Source of the DNA: an uncultured Clostridia bacterium
GTDB lineage: Bacteria; Bacillota; Clostridia; Lachnospirales; CAG-274
Direction: 5' to 3'
Length of the DNA stretch: 45,822 bases
Assembly (NCBI GenBank): GCA_947627425.1
Contig: CANQVZ010000015.1
Location: 1-45,822, forward strand
Shown here: positions 32,658 to 40,773 of the stretch, in pieces
How the letters are laid out: each line of letters starts with the position of its first letter
Numbering within the stretch: the first letter of the stretch is position 1
Notes under the pieces: model-generated
Databases searched by the model: none
Told to the model about the DNA's origin: nothing
What the model saw: only the letters and a program-made list of their open reading frames with translations
Position numbers and translations under genes: made by a program

Positions 32658-34187
32658 ATGAATGTATGGACAGTGCTTGCCTTTGTGCTCTATCTTGTCA
32701 TGATGATAGCAATAGGCGTTGCATTTTCAAGGAAATCAAACAACATGAGCGATTATTTCCTCGGCGGAAGAGGAATGAACAGCTGGCTCACGGCTCTTTC
32801 GGCTCAGGCTTCGGATATGTCAAGCTGGCTTTTGATGGGTCTGCCGGGCGCAGTATATCTTTCGGGTCTCGGCGATGCGTGGATAGCAATAGGTCTTGGC
32901 GTGGGTACTTATCTCAACTGGCTCTTTGTGGCAAAGAGGCTCAGGAAATATTCGACGGTGGCAAACGACTCCATCACAATACCCGAATTTTTCCAGAACA
33001 GATTTAACTCACAGGGTTCTGCCCTCAAGGTAGCCTGCGCGGTTATAATATTTATATTTTTCCTGGTATACACGGCTTCGAGCTTCAACGCTGCCGCAAA
33101 GCTTCTCAACACAGTTTTCGGCGTAGACTACAAGATAGGTCTTTCGATAGGCGTTGTTGTAATAATGGTATATACCTTCCTCGGCGGTTACTTTGCCGTT
33201 GTATGGACTGACTTTATACAGGGTATGCTTATGTTTTTCGCACTTCTCATAGTGCCCATAATAGCATACGCCATAGTCAGCGCGGACTTCAGCTCCACAA
33301 TACAGAACATACCGGGCAATCCCCACTATATGAATCTCTTTATAGGCGCGGACGGAAAGCCCTACAGCTGGCAGTACATAGCTTCAAATGCAGGCTGGGG
33401 CTTAGGCTACTTCGGTATGCCCCATATTCTTGTAAGATTTATGTCGATAAAGAGCTCGGATATGATAAGAAAGTCCAGAATAATAGCTACCGTTTGGGTT
33501 GCTGTAACGCTTGTGGCTTCTGTTTTCACGGCTGTTACGGGCTATGTTTATATGTCAACAACGGGCATGGAATTATTCACGGACGCAGCAGGCTCCGAAA
33601 CGATATTTATGCTCCTTGTTCAGAAGCTCACACCCGGCTTCATAGCGGGTATTCTTCTCTGCGCGATAGTTGCCGCAATAATGTCAACATCGGATTCGCA
33701 GATGCTCGTTACGGCTTCGGCAGTTTCAAACGATATATACAAGAGCGTTATAAACAAGAAGGCAAGCGACAAGCAGCTCCTGCTTTTAAGCCGTGTGGCA
33801 ATAATCGCGGTAGCCGTTATAGCCTACTTCCTTGCTCTTAATCCCGACAACTCCGTAATGAGCCTTGTAAGCTATGCTTGGGCAGGTCTTGGCGCAGCCT
33901 TCGGTCCTGCGGTGCTCCTGAGCCTCTTCTGGAAGAGAATGACGATGTCTGGCGCTCTTGCGGGCATAATATCGGGCGGTGTCGGCGTGCTTGTGTGGAA
34001 CACCTTCCTCACCTCCACAAGCCCCATATTCGGCACAAAATTTATGATAGCAGATACTCAGCTCTATGAGCTCGTTCCCGCTTTCGTACTCTCATTCGTA
34101 TGCATAGTGGTCGTATCTCTTGTAAGCCCCAAGCCCTCACAGAAAATACTTGACGACTTCGATAAGGTCAAGACTGTTGAGGTGTAA
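32658..34187 (+). CDS. putP: Sodium/proline symporter (SSS family, PutP)
   Basis: The 509-residue protein has about 13 hydrophobic helices and the SSS family patterns: DYFLGGRGMNSWLTALSAQASDMSSWLLMGLPG (33-65), FNAAAKLL after helix 4, GGYFAVVWTDFIQG near 180-195, and the LCAIVAAIMSTSDSQMLVTASAVSNDIYK stretch that carries Na+-site Ser/Thr residues. It imports proline with Na+. The N terminus and length match PutP closely. TTAAGGAGG precedes the ATG. It is a single-gene unit with its own promoter and terminator; no proline catabolic gene is nearby. Confidence 0.92.
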   Translation: MNVWTVLAFVLYLVMMIAIGVAFSRKSNNMSDYFLGGRGMNSWLTALSAQASDMSSWLLMGLPGAVYLSGLGDAWIAIGLGVGTYLNWLFVAKRLRKYSTVANDSITIPEFFQNRFNSQGSALKVACAVIIFIFFLVYTASSFNAAAKLLNTVFGVDYKIGLSIGVVVIMVYTFLGGYFAVVWTDFIQGMLMFFALLIVPIIAYAIVSADFSSTIQNIPGNPHYMNLFIGADGKPYSWQYIASNAGWGLGYFGMPHILVRFMSIKSSDMIRKSRIIATVWVAVTLVASVFTAVTGYVYMSTTGMELFTDAAGSETIFMLLVQKLTPGFIAGILLCAIVAAIMSTSDSQMLVTASAVSNDIYKSVINKKASDKQLLLLSRVAIIAVAVIAYFLALNPDNSVMSLVSYAWAGLGAAFGPAVLLSLFWKRMTMSGALAGIISGGVGVLVWNTFLTSTSPIFGTKFMIADTQLYELVPAFVLSFVCIVVVSLVSPKPSQKILDDFDKVKTVEV

Positions 34188-34209
34188 TATATAAATAATT
34201 GATAAAAAG

Positions 34210-34242
34210 AAAAAAGCGGAGCCTGACGGCTTCGCTTTTTTT
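34210..34242. terminator. Bidirectional terminator between putP and the oxidoreductase genes
   Basis: AAAAAAGCGGAGCC and GGCTTCGCTTTTTT form a long stem (one G-T pair) with a TGAC loop and T-runs on both strands. Confidence 0.9.
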
Positions 34243-34247
34243 CTCCC

Positions 34248-36455
34248 TCACTCATCATTTTCATTCAGCCTCTCCCATTTTCTATCCACCCACTGTTGGA
34301 GGGAATTTGCTATATTGCTGTATTTTTCGCCTGCGAGGTGTTTTGTCCTGCCCATGGAGGCGAGGAAGTCCGTAACGGGGAGCTTATTTTTGGGCTTATA
34401 GGTTAGCCGTGTTTTGCCTCTTTCTATCTCATAGAGCGGGAAATAACAGCTTTCTATCGCCTTTCTTATTACCTCTCTTTCATATCTCGGCTCATCCTGC
34501 CAGTTGAGCGGACAGGCGGATATTGCCTTTATATATGCCAGACCGTAGTTGTCGGCATAATACTGTGCTTTTTTGGCTTTGACAATGAAGTCCTGCGGAT
34601 TGCTCTCCGCAACGGTCGCAATGTAGTTTATTCCCGTAGCCTCAAAGAGGGCAGGGGTGTCCTTTGGCAGATAGGGCTTGCCGTCCTCGTTGGGTCCCAG
34701 ATGGCTTGTGGCGCTCTTTGCGCCCGTGGGCGTGGTGTAGCTGTATTGATAGCCCGTGTTCATATATCCGCCGTTGTCGTACTCGAATATTATCATGCTG
34801 TGGTTCCTCACGGCTGCCGCAAGTGCAGATCCGAGTCCTATATCCATGCCTCCGTCACCGCTCACCATTATAAATGTTATCTTGCCCTCGGGTATCTCGC
34901 CGCGTCTTTGCCTCTCCTTATAGCCCTCCACTATACCGCTCAGAGTTGCCGCACCGTTCTGAAAGAGATTGTGCACATAGTTGGTGTTGAAAGCCGTGGT
35001 GGGATAGCCCGTTGTCACGACCATACCGCAGCCCGTGTGGAAAAGCATGACCACATTGCCCTCTATGCCCTTAAGCAGGAGATTTATATTGACGGGTATA
35101 CCGCAGCCCGAACAGGCGCTGTGACCTGCCACAAGTCTTTTGGGCATTGCCGTGGCTTTTTTTAGGTTTATGCCCTTTACATCCACCTTGCCGTCGCTTT
35201 CTGTCACCTCATAGCCAAGCATGGAGTTCTTTTCCGTCACAGGCTCGAAGTACCTCTTGTTTTGTGTTTCCTTTCCCGTGTAAGCGCCGTAATAGTCCAC
35301 GCTCTTTATATCCTTGCCTTCTTCAAGGCTTTTAAAGCCGAGCCTGAGCATATTTTCGGCGTCCTCGGCGTAAAATTCCTTTCCGCCCAGACCGAATATC
35401 CTTGTTATGACCTTTGTGTTTACATTATTTTCGTAGAACGCCGACTTTACCTCCGTTGAAAAATTGCCTCCGTCACCGTAGGAATCCTGCCTGTCGCCTA
35501 TGACAACGGCTTTTGCGTTCCCGCAAGCCTCGGCTATTTCTTTTCCGAAGAACGGGCGTATAGCCTGAACTGTGACTGCGCCGACCTTAAGCTCCTCAAG
35601 ACGGAGCTTGTCCACCGCCTCTCTTGTGGTGTCGAAGGCGGAGCCGAGCACAAGGAAGATGACATCTGCATCGTCGCTCATGTATTTATGCACGATGCCG
35701 TATTTTCTTCCGCTCATGCCCTCGAATTTTTCAAATTCCTCCGCAAGCAGATATTTGGCTTGTTTCATGGCTAGGCGCAGCTGATATTTGTTGTTTATTA
35801 TGTCCGGCTCGTTCATGTAAGAGCCTATCGTGACGGGATTTTCGGGGTCTATGGCGGTGTAGGGCGCGTCATATGTGCCTATATAGTCCTTTACATCGCC
35901 GTCGTTTTCAAATACAAGCAGCTTCTTTTTCTGGTGACTTGTGAAAAAGCCGTCGTATGCCACTATCACGGGGAGCTTTATCCTCTCGGCAAGCCTTAGA
36001 CCTATGAGGTTGAAGTCGTAAGCCTCCTGGTTGTCCTTTGCAAAGAGTATTATCCAGCCCGTGTTGAGCGCAAACATAATGTCGCTGTGGTCGCCCTTTA
36101 TGCAAAGCGGAGCGGATACGGTACGGCAGGCGACATTCATCACCATGGGATATCTTGTGCCCGACTGCACGGGGAGCTGCTCCAAAGCATATAGCAGTCC
36201 GTTTGCGCTCGTGGCGTTTATTACCCTTGCGCCCGTGAGCGTGGCGCCGTAGCATATGCCCGCGGCGGAGTGCTCGCCCTCCGCAGCCACCATCACAGTG
36301 GATATGCTGCCCTTGCTTTTCATAAGGTCCATTCCCTCGGCTATCTGCGTTGAGGGCGTTATGGGATAATAGCCCATAACATGATAATCTATCTGTCTTG
36401 CCGCAATGCACACAGCCTCATTTGCGGACTTGAATTCGGATTTTTGTGTAAGCAT
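34248..36455 (-). CDS. 2-oxoacid (pyruvate):ferredoxin oxidoreductase, fused alpha-beta subunits
   Basis: The protein joins the alpha subunit (about 1-385: NEAVCIAARQIDYHVMGYYPITPST, AEGEHSAAGICYGA) to the beta subunit (about 430-735). The beta part has cysteines at 448, 451 and 476 (HSACSGCGIP, TGCGM), a later one in ISACPLNW for its [4Fe-4S] cluster, and the thiamine-diphosphate motif GDGG...N (from 533). The complex oxidises pyruvate or another 2-oxoacid to an acyl-CoA and reduces ferredoxin. The start at 36455 was chosen for its AAAAGGAG site; an ATG at 36482 overlaps the upstream stop by one base and would add nine residues. Substrate preference is not visible, but acetyl-CoA formation from pyruvate is most likely. 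Confidence 0.9.
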   Translation of the reverse strand: MLTQKSEFKSANEAVCIAARQIDYHVMGYYPITPSTQIAEGMDLMKSKGSISTVMVAAEGEHSAAGICYGATLTGARVINATSANGLLYALEQLPVQSGTRYPMVMNVACRTVSAPLCIKGDHSDIMFALNTGWIILFAKDNQEAYDFNLIGLRLAERIKLPVIVAYDGFFTSHQKKKLLVFENDGDVKDYIGTYDAPYTAIDPENPVTIGSYMNEPDIINNKYQLRLAMKQAKYLLAEEFEKFEGMSGRKYGIVHKYMSDDADVIFLVLGSAFDTTREAVDKLRLEELKVGAVTVQAIRPFFGKEIAEACGNAKAVVIGDRQDSYGDGGNFSTEVKSAFYENNVNTKVITRIFGLGGKEFYAEDAENMLRLGFKSLEEGKDIKSVDYYGAYTGKETQNKRYFEPVTEKNSMLGYEVTESDGKVDVKGINLKKATAMPKRLVAGHSACSGCGIPVNINLLLKGIEGNVVMLFHTGCGMVVTTGYPTTAFNTNYVHNLFQNGAATLSGIVEGYKERQRRGEIPEGKITFIMVSGDGGMDIGLGSALAAAVRNHSMIIFEYDNGGYMNTGYQYSYTTPTGAKSATSHLGPNEDGKPYLPKDTPALFEATGINYIATVAESNPQDFIVKAKKAQYYADNYGLAYIKAISACPLNWQDEPRYEREVIRKAIESCYFPLYEIERGKTRLTYKPKNKLPVTDFLASMGRTKHLAGEKYSNIANSLQQWVDRKWERLNENDE

Positions 36456-36481
36456 AGTTTTCTCCTTTTCGGTAGTTGTCA

Positions 36482-37480
36482 TCAGGTCATATTGTTGTAG
36501 CTCTCGCTGTCTACCCAGCTGTTTTCGCCTATCTCGGTGAAGCTGAAATCCTTGTCCTTAAGGTAGATATTGCCGATGTTGTCGTCGTATTCGCCTTCCT
36601 TTGCCTGCACAAGGGCGGCGGTGGGGCATATTTCCACACAGCGCAGACAGCCCTTGCAGTGGTAAAGATCCATGCCCATGTTTACGCCGTCCTTGAACTG
36701 GAACACCATGTCGGGACAGGTGGAATCACACAGGGCGCAGTCTATGCATTTTTCCCTTATGAAGTGGGGCAGAAAGCCCTCGCGGCAGCCCTGAAGGTCG
36801 TTTGTGACGGAGTTTGCAAACACTGTGTTCACACCGCCTATAGTGCCGTTGTCATAGCCCATGGCTCTTTGGGTGTCCTTGTATTTCTCAGCCTTGTATT
36901 TTGTATTCATTTCCTTCATCTCGGCTCTTGAATAGCCCATTTTGAGCGCCATCAGGTTGGAAGTGAGCTTGTCGGGATATCTTGCGCCCACGGTATTTTT
37001 GACTACCTCCTCGGCATATTCAAGGGGTATGAAGCCGCTTGCCTTTATCATTGCGCCAAGCATAACTATGTTGAGCCTTGCGCCGCACTCCACGGCTATG
37101 CCCATTGCGTCCAATATCCACAGCCTGCAAGAGGGGAGCTTTATTTTGTCCGCCGTTTCCTCAAACGAAAGGTCTGTGTTTATGACTACATCCGTGCTCT
37201 CGCTTATGCCCGCGAGTGTATTTTCCTTCTCGGCAAGCGAAAGCTTGAAAAGCGCCAGCAGATCGGGCTCTCTTACGGGAGCGTTTATCCTTATCTCGTC
37301 CTTTGAATAGCGTACATAGCCCTTCACGGGAGAACCCCTTTTTTCGGAGCCGTATGAGGCGAAGCTCTGCGCCTCCATGCCCATGTGTACCGCGCCTATC
37401 TCTCCCAGAAGCTTACCTATGAGGTTGGCGCCGAATCCGCCTATGCTTTCAATTCTTATCTCGTATTTTTCTCTGAGCAT
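36482..37480 (-). CDS. 2-oxoacid:ferredoxin oxidoreductase, fused gamma subunit and 2[4Fe-4S] ferredoxin (delta)
   Basis: The 332-residue protein begins with the gamma domain (about 1-190: IRIESIGGFGANLIGKLLGEI, EAQSFASYGSEKRGSPVKGYVR), which helps bind coenzyme A. It ends with two ferredoxin motifs (Cys 245/248/251/255 and 275/278/281/285) that pass electrons on. Together with the alpha-beta fusion downstream it rebuilds the four-subunit POR in two chains, distinct from the single-chain enzyme of about 1170 residues common in clostridia. The ATG at 37480 follows GGAGG; a TTG five codons earlier is inside that site. The ribosome site is part of a terminator-like hairpin (37488-37527), which suggests control at this point. 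Confidence 0.88.
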   Translation of the reverse strand: MLREKYEIRIESIGGFGANLIGKLLGEIGAVHMGMEAQSFASYGSEKRGSPVKGYVRYSKDEIRINAPVREPDLLALFKLSLAEKENTLAGISESTDVVINTDLSFEETADKIKLPSCRLWILDAMGIAVECGARLNIVMLGAMIKASGFIPLEYAEEVVKNTVGARYPDKLTSNLMALKMGYSRAEMKEMNTKYKAEKYKDTQRAMGYDNGTIGGVNTVFANSVTNDLQGCREGFLPHFIREKCIDCALCDSTCPDMVFQFKDGVNMGMDLYHCKGCLRCVEICPTAALVQAKEGEYDDNIGNIYLKDKDFSFTEIGENSWVDSESYNNMT

Positions 37481-37481
37481 A

Positions 37482-37527
37482 TAAAAAACCTCCAATCTTA
37501 TACTGCTTAGTATAGCCGATCGGAGGT
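37482..37527 (-). promoter_or_regulatory. Terminator-like hairpin that buries the ribosome site of the oxidoreductase operon
   Basis: On the minus strand ACCTCC (37522-37527) pairs with GGAGGT (37488-37493). Pairing continues through G-U and ATC/GAT and, after a small internal loop, TATACT/AGTATA around an AAGC tetraloop. The 3' arm contains the GGAGG ribosome site of the gamma-delta gene and runs into six to seven U before the ATG. It can therefore act as an intrinsic terminator for upstream transcripts, as a ribosome-site block, or as an attenuator. Confidence 0.75.
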
Positions 37528-37562
37528 AAATTATTCTTATAAACGCAGGGCGCTGTCATATT

Positions 37563-38342
37563 TTAATTTGTCTGTCCAATATATATGCCGAATTCGTGCT
37601 CCGCAAATATCTGTGCCGCTTCGGGCGTGTCAAGATAGCTGTAGAGCGATTTTACCGAGTTTGAAGGCTCTGCTCCGTCCTCGTCATTTATGAGCGCAAC
37701 GGAGTAAAGTACATCGGAGTTGAGGCTGTCGCGCGGAGCTTTTGTTATTATGCGCACCTTGTCGGCATTTGAAAGAGCGCCGCTCTCAAAGCATATGCCC
37801 ACCTCGCTTTTGCCCTCCGCGACGGAATTTATGACCTCGTCGGAGTCCTCGAATGTGTTTGTTTTCATATTAAGCACCTGCTTGTAGACATTCAGGTTGA
37901 TGAGTATTTCCCGTGCAAAGGAGCCGAGGGGCTCTGCCTCTCTTGCCATTGCAAGGCTTGACGCCTCGGTCACCGTGTCGAAGGATTTAACGGTGGTGTT
38001 TGAGTCGTAGCTCGTTATGAGCACAACATTGTCCGTGAGCAGAGGGAATGAATTTCCCGCTGTTATTATATTTTCCTTTTCAAGCGCTGCAAGCGGTTCC
38101 TTTGAGGAGGGTATGAATATGTCGCACCTTGCGCCGTCCTCTATTTTGCTCAAAAGACGGCTCGTGCTGCCGGAGGTTATGTCTATGTCCAAAAGGTTTT
38201 CCTCCTTGTAGCTCTCTATGACATCCTCAAGCGCTCCCGCAACCGAGGAATCCGCAAATATTCTTATTCTATGGTCGTCGGCATTGCTTGAACAGCCCGA
38301 AAGCATGAGAGCTGCGCAAAGCGCTATAAGAGCCTTTTTCAT
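37563..38342 (-). CDS. ModA-like solute-binding lipoprotein (molybdate/tungstate type), orphan
   Basis: The 259-residue protein has a lipoprotein signal with lipobox LSGC (about 13-16). A type II periplasmic-binding fold follows, with ModA-like features: IRIFADSSVAGALEDVIESYKEE, ITSGSTSRLLSKIEDGARCDIFIPSS and, further on, EGKSEVGICFESGAL. Serines in ADSS and SGST correspond to oxyanion contacts in ModA-type proteins. No permease or ATPase gene (modB, modC) is nearby, so it either works with a distant transporter or binds something else. The ATG at 38342 is 5 bases after the coaBC stop; a GTG three codons earlier would overlap that stop. Only a weak ribosome site (TTGGAAATGAG) is seen, so coupling to coaBC is likely. 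Confidence 0.8.
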   Translation of the reverse strand: MKKALIALCAALMLSGCSSNADDHRIRIFADSSVAGALEDVIESYKEENLLDIDITSGSTSRLLSKIEDGARCDIFIPSSKEPLAALEKENIITAGNSFPLLTDNVVLITSYDSNTTVKSFDTVTEASSLAMAREAEPLGSFAREILINLNVYKQVLNMKTNTFEDSDEVINSVAEGKSEVGICFESGALSNADKVRIITKAPRDSLNSDVLYSVALINDEDGAEPSNSVKSLYSYLDTPEAAQIFAEHEFGIYIGQTN

Positions 38343-38347
38343 ATTTA

Positions 38348-39529
38348 TCACTCATTTCCAAGTATCTCGTCAAGTATCCTGTCCGCCGTCTCCGTCTTTG
38401 ACATGAGGGGCAGCTCGACGGTCTTTTCTCTTGTTATTACAGTTACGGCGTTTGTGTCCGTGCCGAAGCCTGTGCCCTTGCCCGTAAGACTGTTGGCGGC
38501 TATCATATCGGCGTTTTTGTCCTCAAGCTTTTTCCTTGAGTTTTCTATAAGGTTTTCGGTCTCCATGCTGAAGCCGCATATATATTGATTTTTCTTGTGT
38601 TCGCCCAGATATTTCAATATATCCCTTGTCCTTTTGAGCTCTATGGACATATCGCCGTCGGATTTCTTCACCTTGTTTTCATATCTCACAGAGGGGGTGT
38701 AGTCGGCTACTGCGGCAGCCTTTATAACTATGTCGCAGTCGTCGAAGCGCTCCGCAACGGCATTGAACATATCCTCGGCGCTCTCCGTGCGTATCGTCTC
38801 CACAAACATGGGCGGTTCAACGCTCATGCTTCCGGCAACGAGCGTCACCTCCGCGCCTCTGAGCATAGCCTGTCTTGCAAGCGCACAGCCCATTTTGCCC
38901 GACGAATGGTTTGTTATAAATCTCACGGGGTCTATGCTCTCCATTGTTGCGCCTGCCGTCACGAGTACCCTTTTGCCCGTCATATCCTTTATGGGGTGGA
39001 GCTCTCTGTATATATATTCCGCTATTATTTCGGGCTCCGCCATTTTGCCCTTGCCCGTATCTCCGCAGGCAAGCAGACCCTCCTCAGGCTCTATGAATTT
39101 ATAGCCCAGCTCGGCGAGCAGGGATATATTCCTCTGCACTATGGGATTTTCATACATATTTGTGTTCATGGCGGGGGCAATATATACGGGAGCTCTGCAC
39201 GCCATAACGGTCGTGGAGAGCATATTGTCCGCTATGCCCGAAGCCAGCTTTCCTATTATATTGGCTGTCGCGGGAGCTATGACAACGATATCCGCCTTCT
39301 TTGCAAGCGAAATATGCTTTACATCGGGCGTGAAATCTCTGTCGAAGGTGTCGGTCACGCATTTGTTTCCCGTAAGCCTTTCAAATGTGAGGGGCGCAAT
39401 GAACTCCGTTGCATTTTTGCTCATAATGACGTTTACATCATAGCCCGCCTTTGTCAGCTCGCGCGCAAGATATACCGATTTGTAAGAGGCTATGGAGCTT
39501 GTCACTCCCAAAAGTATCGACTGTGCCAT
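38348..39529 (-). CDS. coaBC: Bifunctional phosphopantothenoylcysteine synthetase/decarboxylase CoaBC
   Basis: The enzyme makes 4'-phosphopantetheine for coenzyme A by joining cysteine to phosphopantothenate (CoaB, C-terminal) and then decarboxylating it (CoaC, N-terminal flavoprotein). The 393-residue protein shows CoaC catalytic H72 in KHISLAKKAD, PAMNTNMYENP (119-129) and the ACGDTGKGKM loop (C155). CoaB marks are VLVTAGATMESIDPVRFITNHSSGKMG and the KKSDGDMSIELKRTRDIL stretch. The start at 39529 (MAQSILLGVTSSIA) follows CGGAGGAAAG and matches the family; in-frame codons upstream have no site. The ModA-like gene follows directly. Confidence 0.96.
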   Translation of the reverse strand: MAQSILLGVTSSIASYKSVYLARELTKAGYDVNVIMSKNATEFIAPLTFERLTGNKCVTDTFDRDFTPDVKHISLAKKADIVVIAPATANIIGKLASGIADNMLSTTVMACRAPVYIAPAMNTNMYENPIVQRNISLLAELGYKFIEPEEGLLACGDTGKGKMAEPEIIAEYIYRELHPIKDMTGKRVLVTAGATMESIDPVRFITNHSSGKMGCALARQAMLRGAEVTLVAGSMSVEPPMFVETIRTESAEDMFNAVAERFDDCDIVIKAAAVADYTPSVRYENKVKKSDGDMSIELKRTRDILKYLGEHKKNQYICGFSMETENLIENSRKKLEDKNADMIAANSLTGKGTGFGTDTNAVTVITREKTVELPLMSKTETADRILDEILGNE

Positions 39530-39610
39530 ATATTCTTTCCTCCGTGGTTTTATGGATATTTTAACATCATTATAATTTTTTGGCAATAGAAAATTATTAT
39601 TTACGTATCA

Positions 39611-39767
39611 ATAAAATATTTTTTGACCTTTCAGTTGTTCTGTAGGTGCTCGGTAAGCCTCCCTCACCGAAGGCGGTGGAAGGAGTATAATATTATTAGT
39701 TACGCATTCTCCCTCAGTCGCCCTGCGGGCGACAGCTCCCTCCTGGAGGGAGCCTTTCATGTCGTTC
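39611..39767 (+). repeat. Dispersed noncoding repeat, copy B (157 bp)
   Basis: It is nearly identical to 11381-11554 in the same orientation, from ATAAAATATTTTTTGA to AGCCTTTCATGTCGTTC, but lacks 17 bases between two CCGA tetranucleotides. It fills most of the gap between coaBC and the AraC gene. The rest of that 258-base gap (39530-39787) holds no gene. Confidence 0.85.
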
Positions 39768-39787
39768 TTATTTAATGCGCCGTCGGT

Positions 39788-40645
39788 TTAAATTTGTTCT
39801 TTATTCTTCCTGTAGCCCAAGGGGGATATGCCCTTGCTCTTTTTAAAAACATCTCCGAAGTAATTGCTGTCGTTAAAGCCCGATTCATAGGCTATTTCCG
39901 TGACGGAAAGATTTGTTTCGAGCAATAGCTCGCTCGCTCTTTTTATCCTGAGATTCAGGAGGTATTCCTTAAAGCCGAAGCCCGTTACCTCCTTGAATTT
40001 TTTTGAAAAATATGTACTGCTCATGTTCACATACTCGGCTACCTCCGTAAGCCCCACATCCCTGCGGTAGTTTTCGACTATATATCTTGCCGCCCGCTGT
40101 ATGTTTTCGTCTCCCGGAGAAAGCACATCTGCGCTAAGCTCGGATATGTCCCTGTTTTTTGAGTCAAAGAAGCTGCGCTTGTATCTCACAAGGAACACCA
40201 TGAGGTCATAAAGGCAATTTTCCATAAGACCCTGTGAAAATTCGTCCGTGTGTCTTCTCTCGGTGTAGAGCTGCGATATCAGCCCTTCCACATATTCGCG
40301 CCTCTGTATGGGTATCGAAAAAATTCTGTGTCTGAGGCATTGCTCAAGCTCCTCCCTGCCATATTCGTCTATAAATCTTTTTATGTGCTTGTCGTCAAAG
40401 AGCACATAGGCTCTTTCGTTCAGCTTGTCGGAGCTGTATGTGGTCCTGTGCATGGCGTTTTTGTCTATGAAAACAAGGTCGCCCTTTGAAATGTTGTAAA
40501 TATCGCTCTCTATAAAGAATTTGCGGCTGCCCGACACAAGATAATATATCTCGTAAACGGGATGCACATGAGCGTTAGGCATATTGTAAAATCTGCCCTG
40601 TCTGTCCATGCTCACCTCTATATTGCAGTAATCGGTCCTCTCCAT
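39788..40645 (-). CDS. AraC-family transcriptional regulator with cupin sensor domain
   Basis: The 285-residue protein has an N-terminal cupin-like region (about 20-100: HVHPVYEIYYLVSGSRKFFIESDIYNISKGDLVFIDKNAMHRT). It ends with a C-terminal double helix-turn-helix of the AraC type (about 185-283), including DVGLTEVAEYVNMSSTYFSKKFKEVTG and the signature AYESGFNDSNYFGDVFKKSKGISPLGYRK. Such proteins usually activate nearby sugar-use genes on binding a sugar. It is divergent from the lyase gene at 40774, which is its most likely target. AAGGCGGTGAAA precedes the ATG. Confidence 0.92.
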   Translation of the reverse strand: MERTDYCNIEVSMDRQGRFYNMPNAHVHPVYEIYYLVSGSRKFFIESDIYNISKGDLVFIDKNAMHRTTYSSDKLNERAYVLFDDKHIKRFIDEYGREELEQCLRHRIFSIPIQRREYVEGLISQLYTERRHTDEFSQGLMENCLYDLMVFLVRYKRSFFDSKNRDISELSADVLSPGDENIQRAARYIVENYRRDVGLTEVAEYVNMSSTYFSKKFKEVTGFGFKEYLLNLRIKRASELLLETNLSVTEIAYESGFNDSNYFGDVFKKSKGISPLGYRKNKEQI

Positions 40646-40676
40646 ATTTTCACCGCCTTAAAATATCTGTAATTTC

Positions 40677-40705
40677 ATTATATCACATAAACTATTAAAG
40701 GTAAA
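40677..40705 (-). promoter_or_regulatory. Promoter of the AraC-family gene
   Basis: On the minus strand, TTTACC (40700-40705), 17 bases, then TATAAT (40677-40682), 32 bases before the start. It shares the 128-base divergent region with the lyase gene, for which no strong plus-strand promoter is seen. That is consistent with activator dependence. Confidence 0.75.
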
Positions 40706-40773
40706 TACATTTTTTTTGCGTTAAAATGAATAGCATACCGATATGTGACGATTGCAGAAAAAGGGAGATAAAA

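Noticed and set aside
32490..34187. Longer putP with 56 extra N-terminal residues
   Set aside because: The extra codons cover the TTGCAT-17-TATAAT promoter and lack a ribosome site; the start at 32658 fits the family.
38585..39589. Open reading frame of 334 codons on the plus strand, opposite coaBC
   Set aside because: Same codon-aligned artefact; coaBC has full catalytic motifs and the reverse protein has none.
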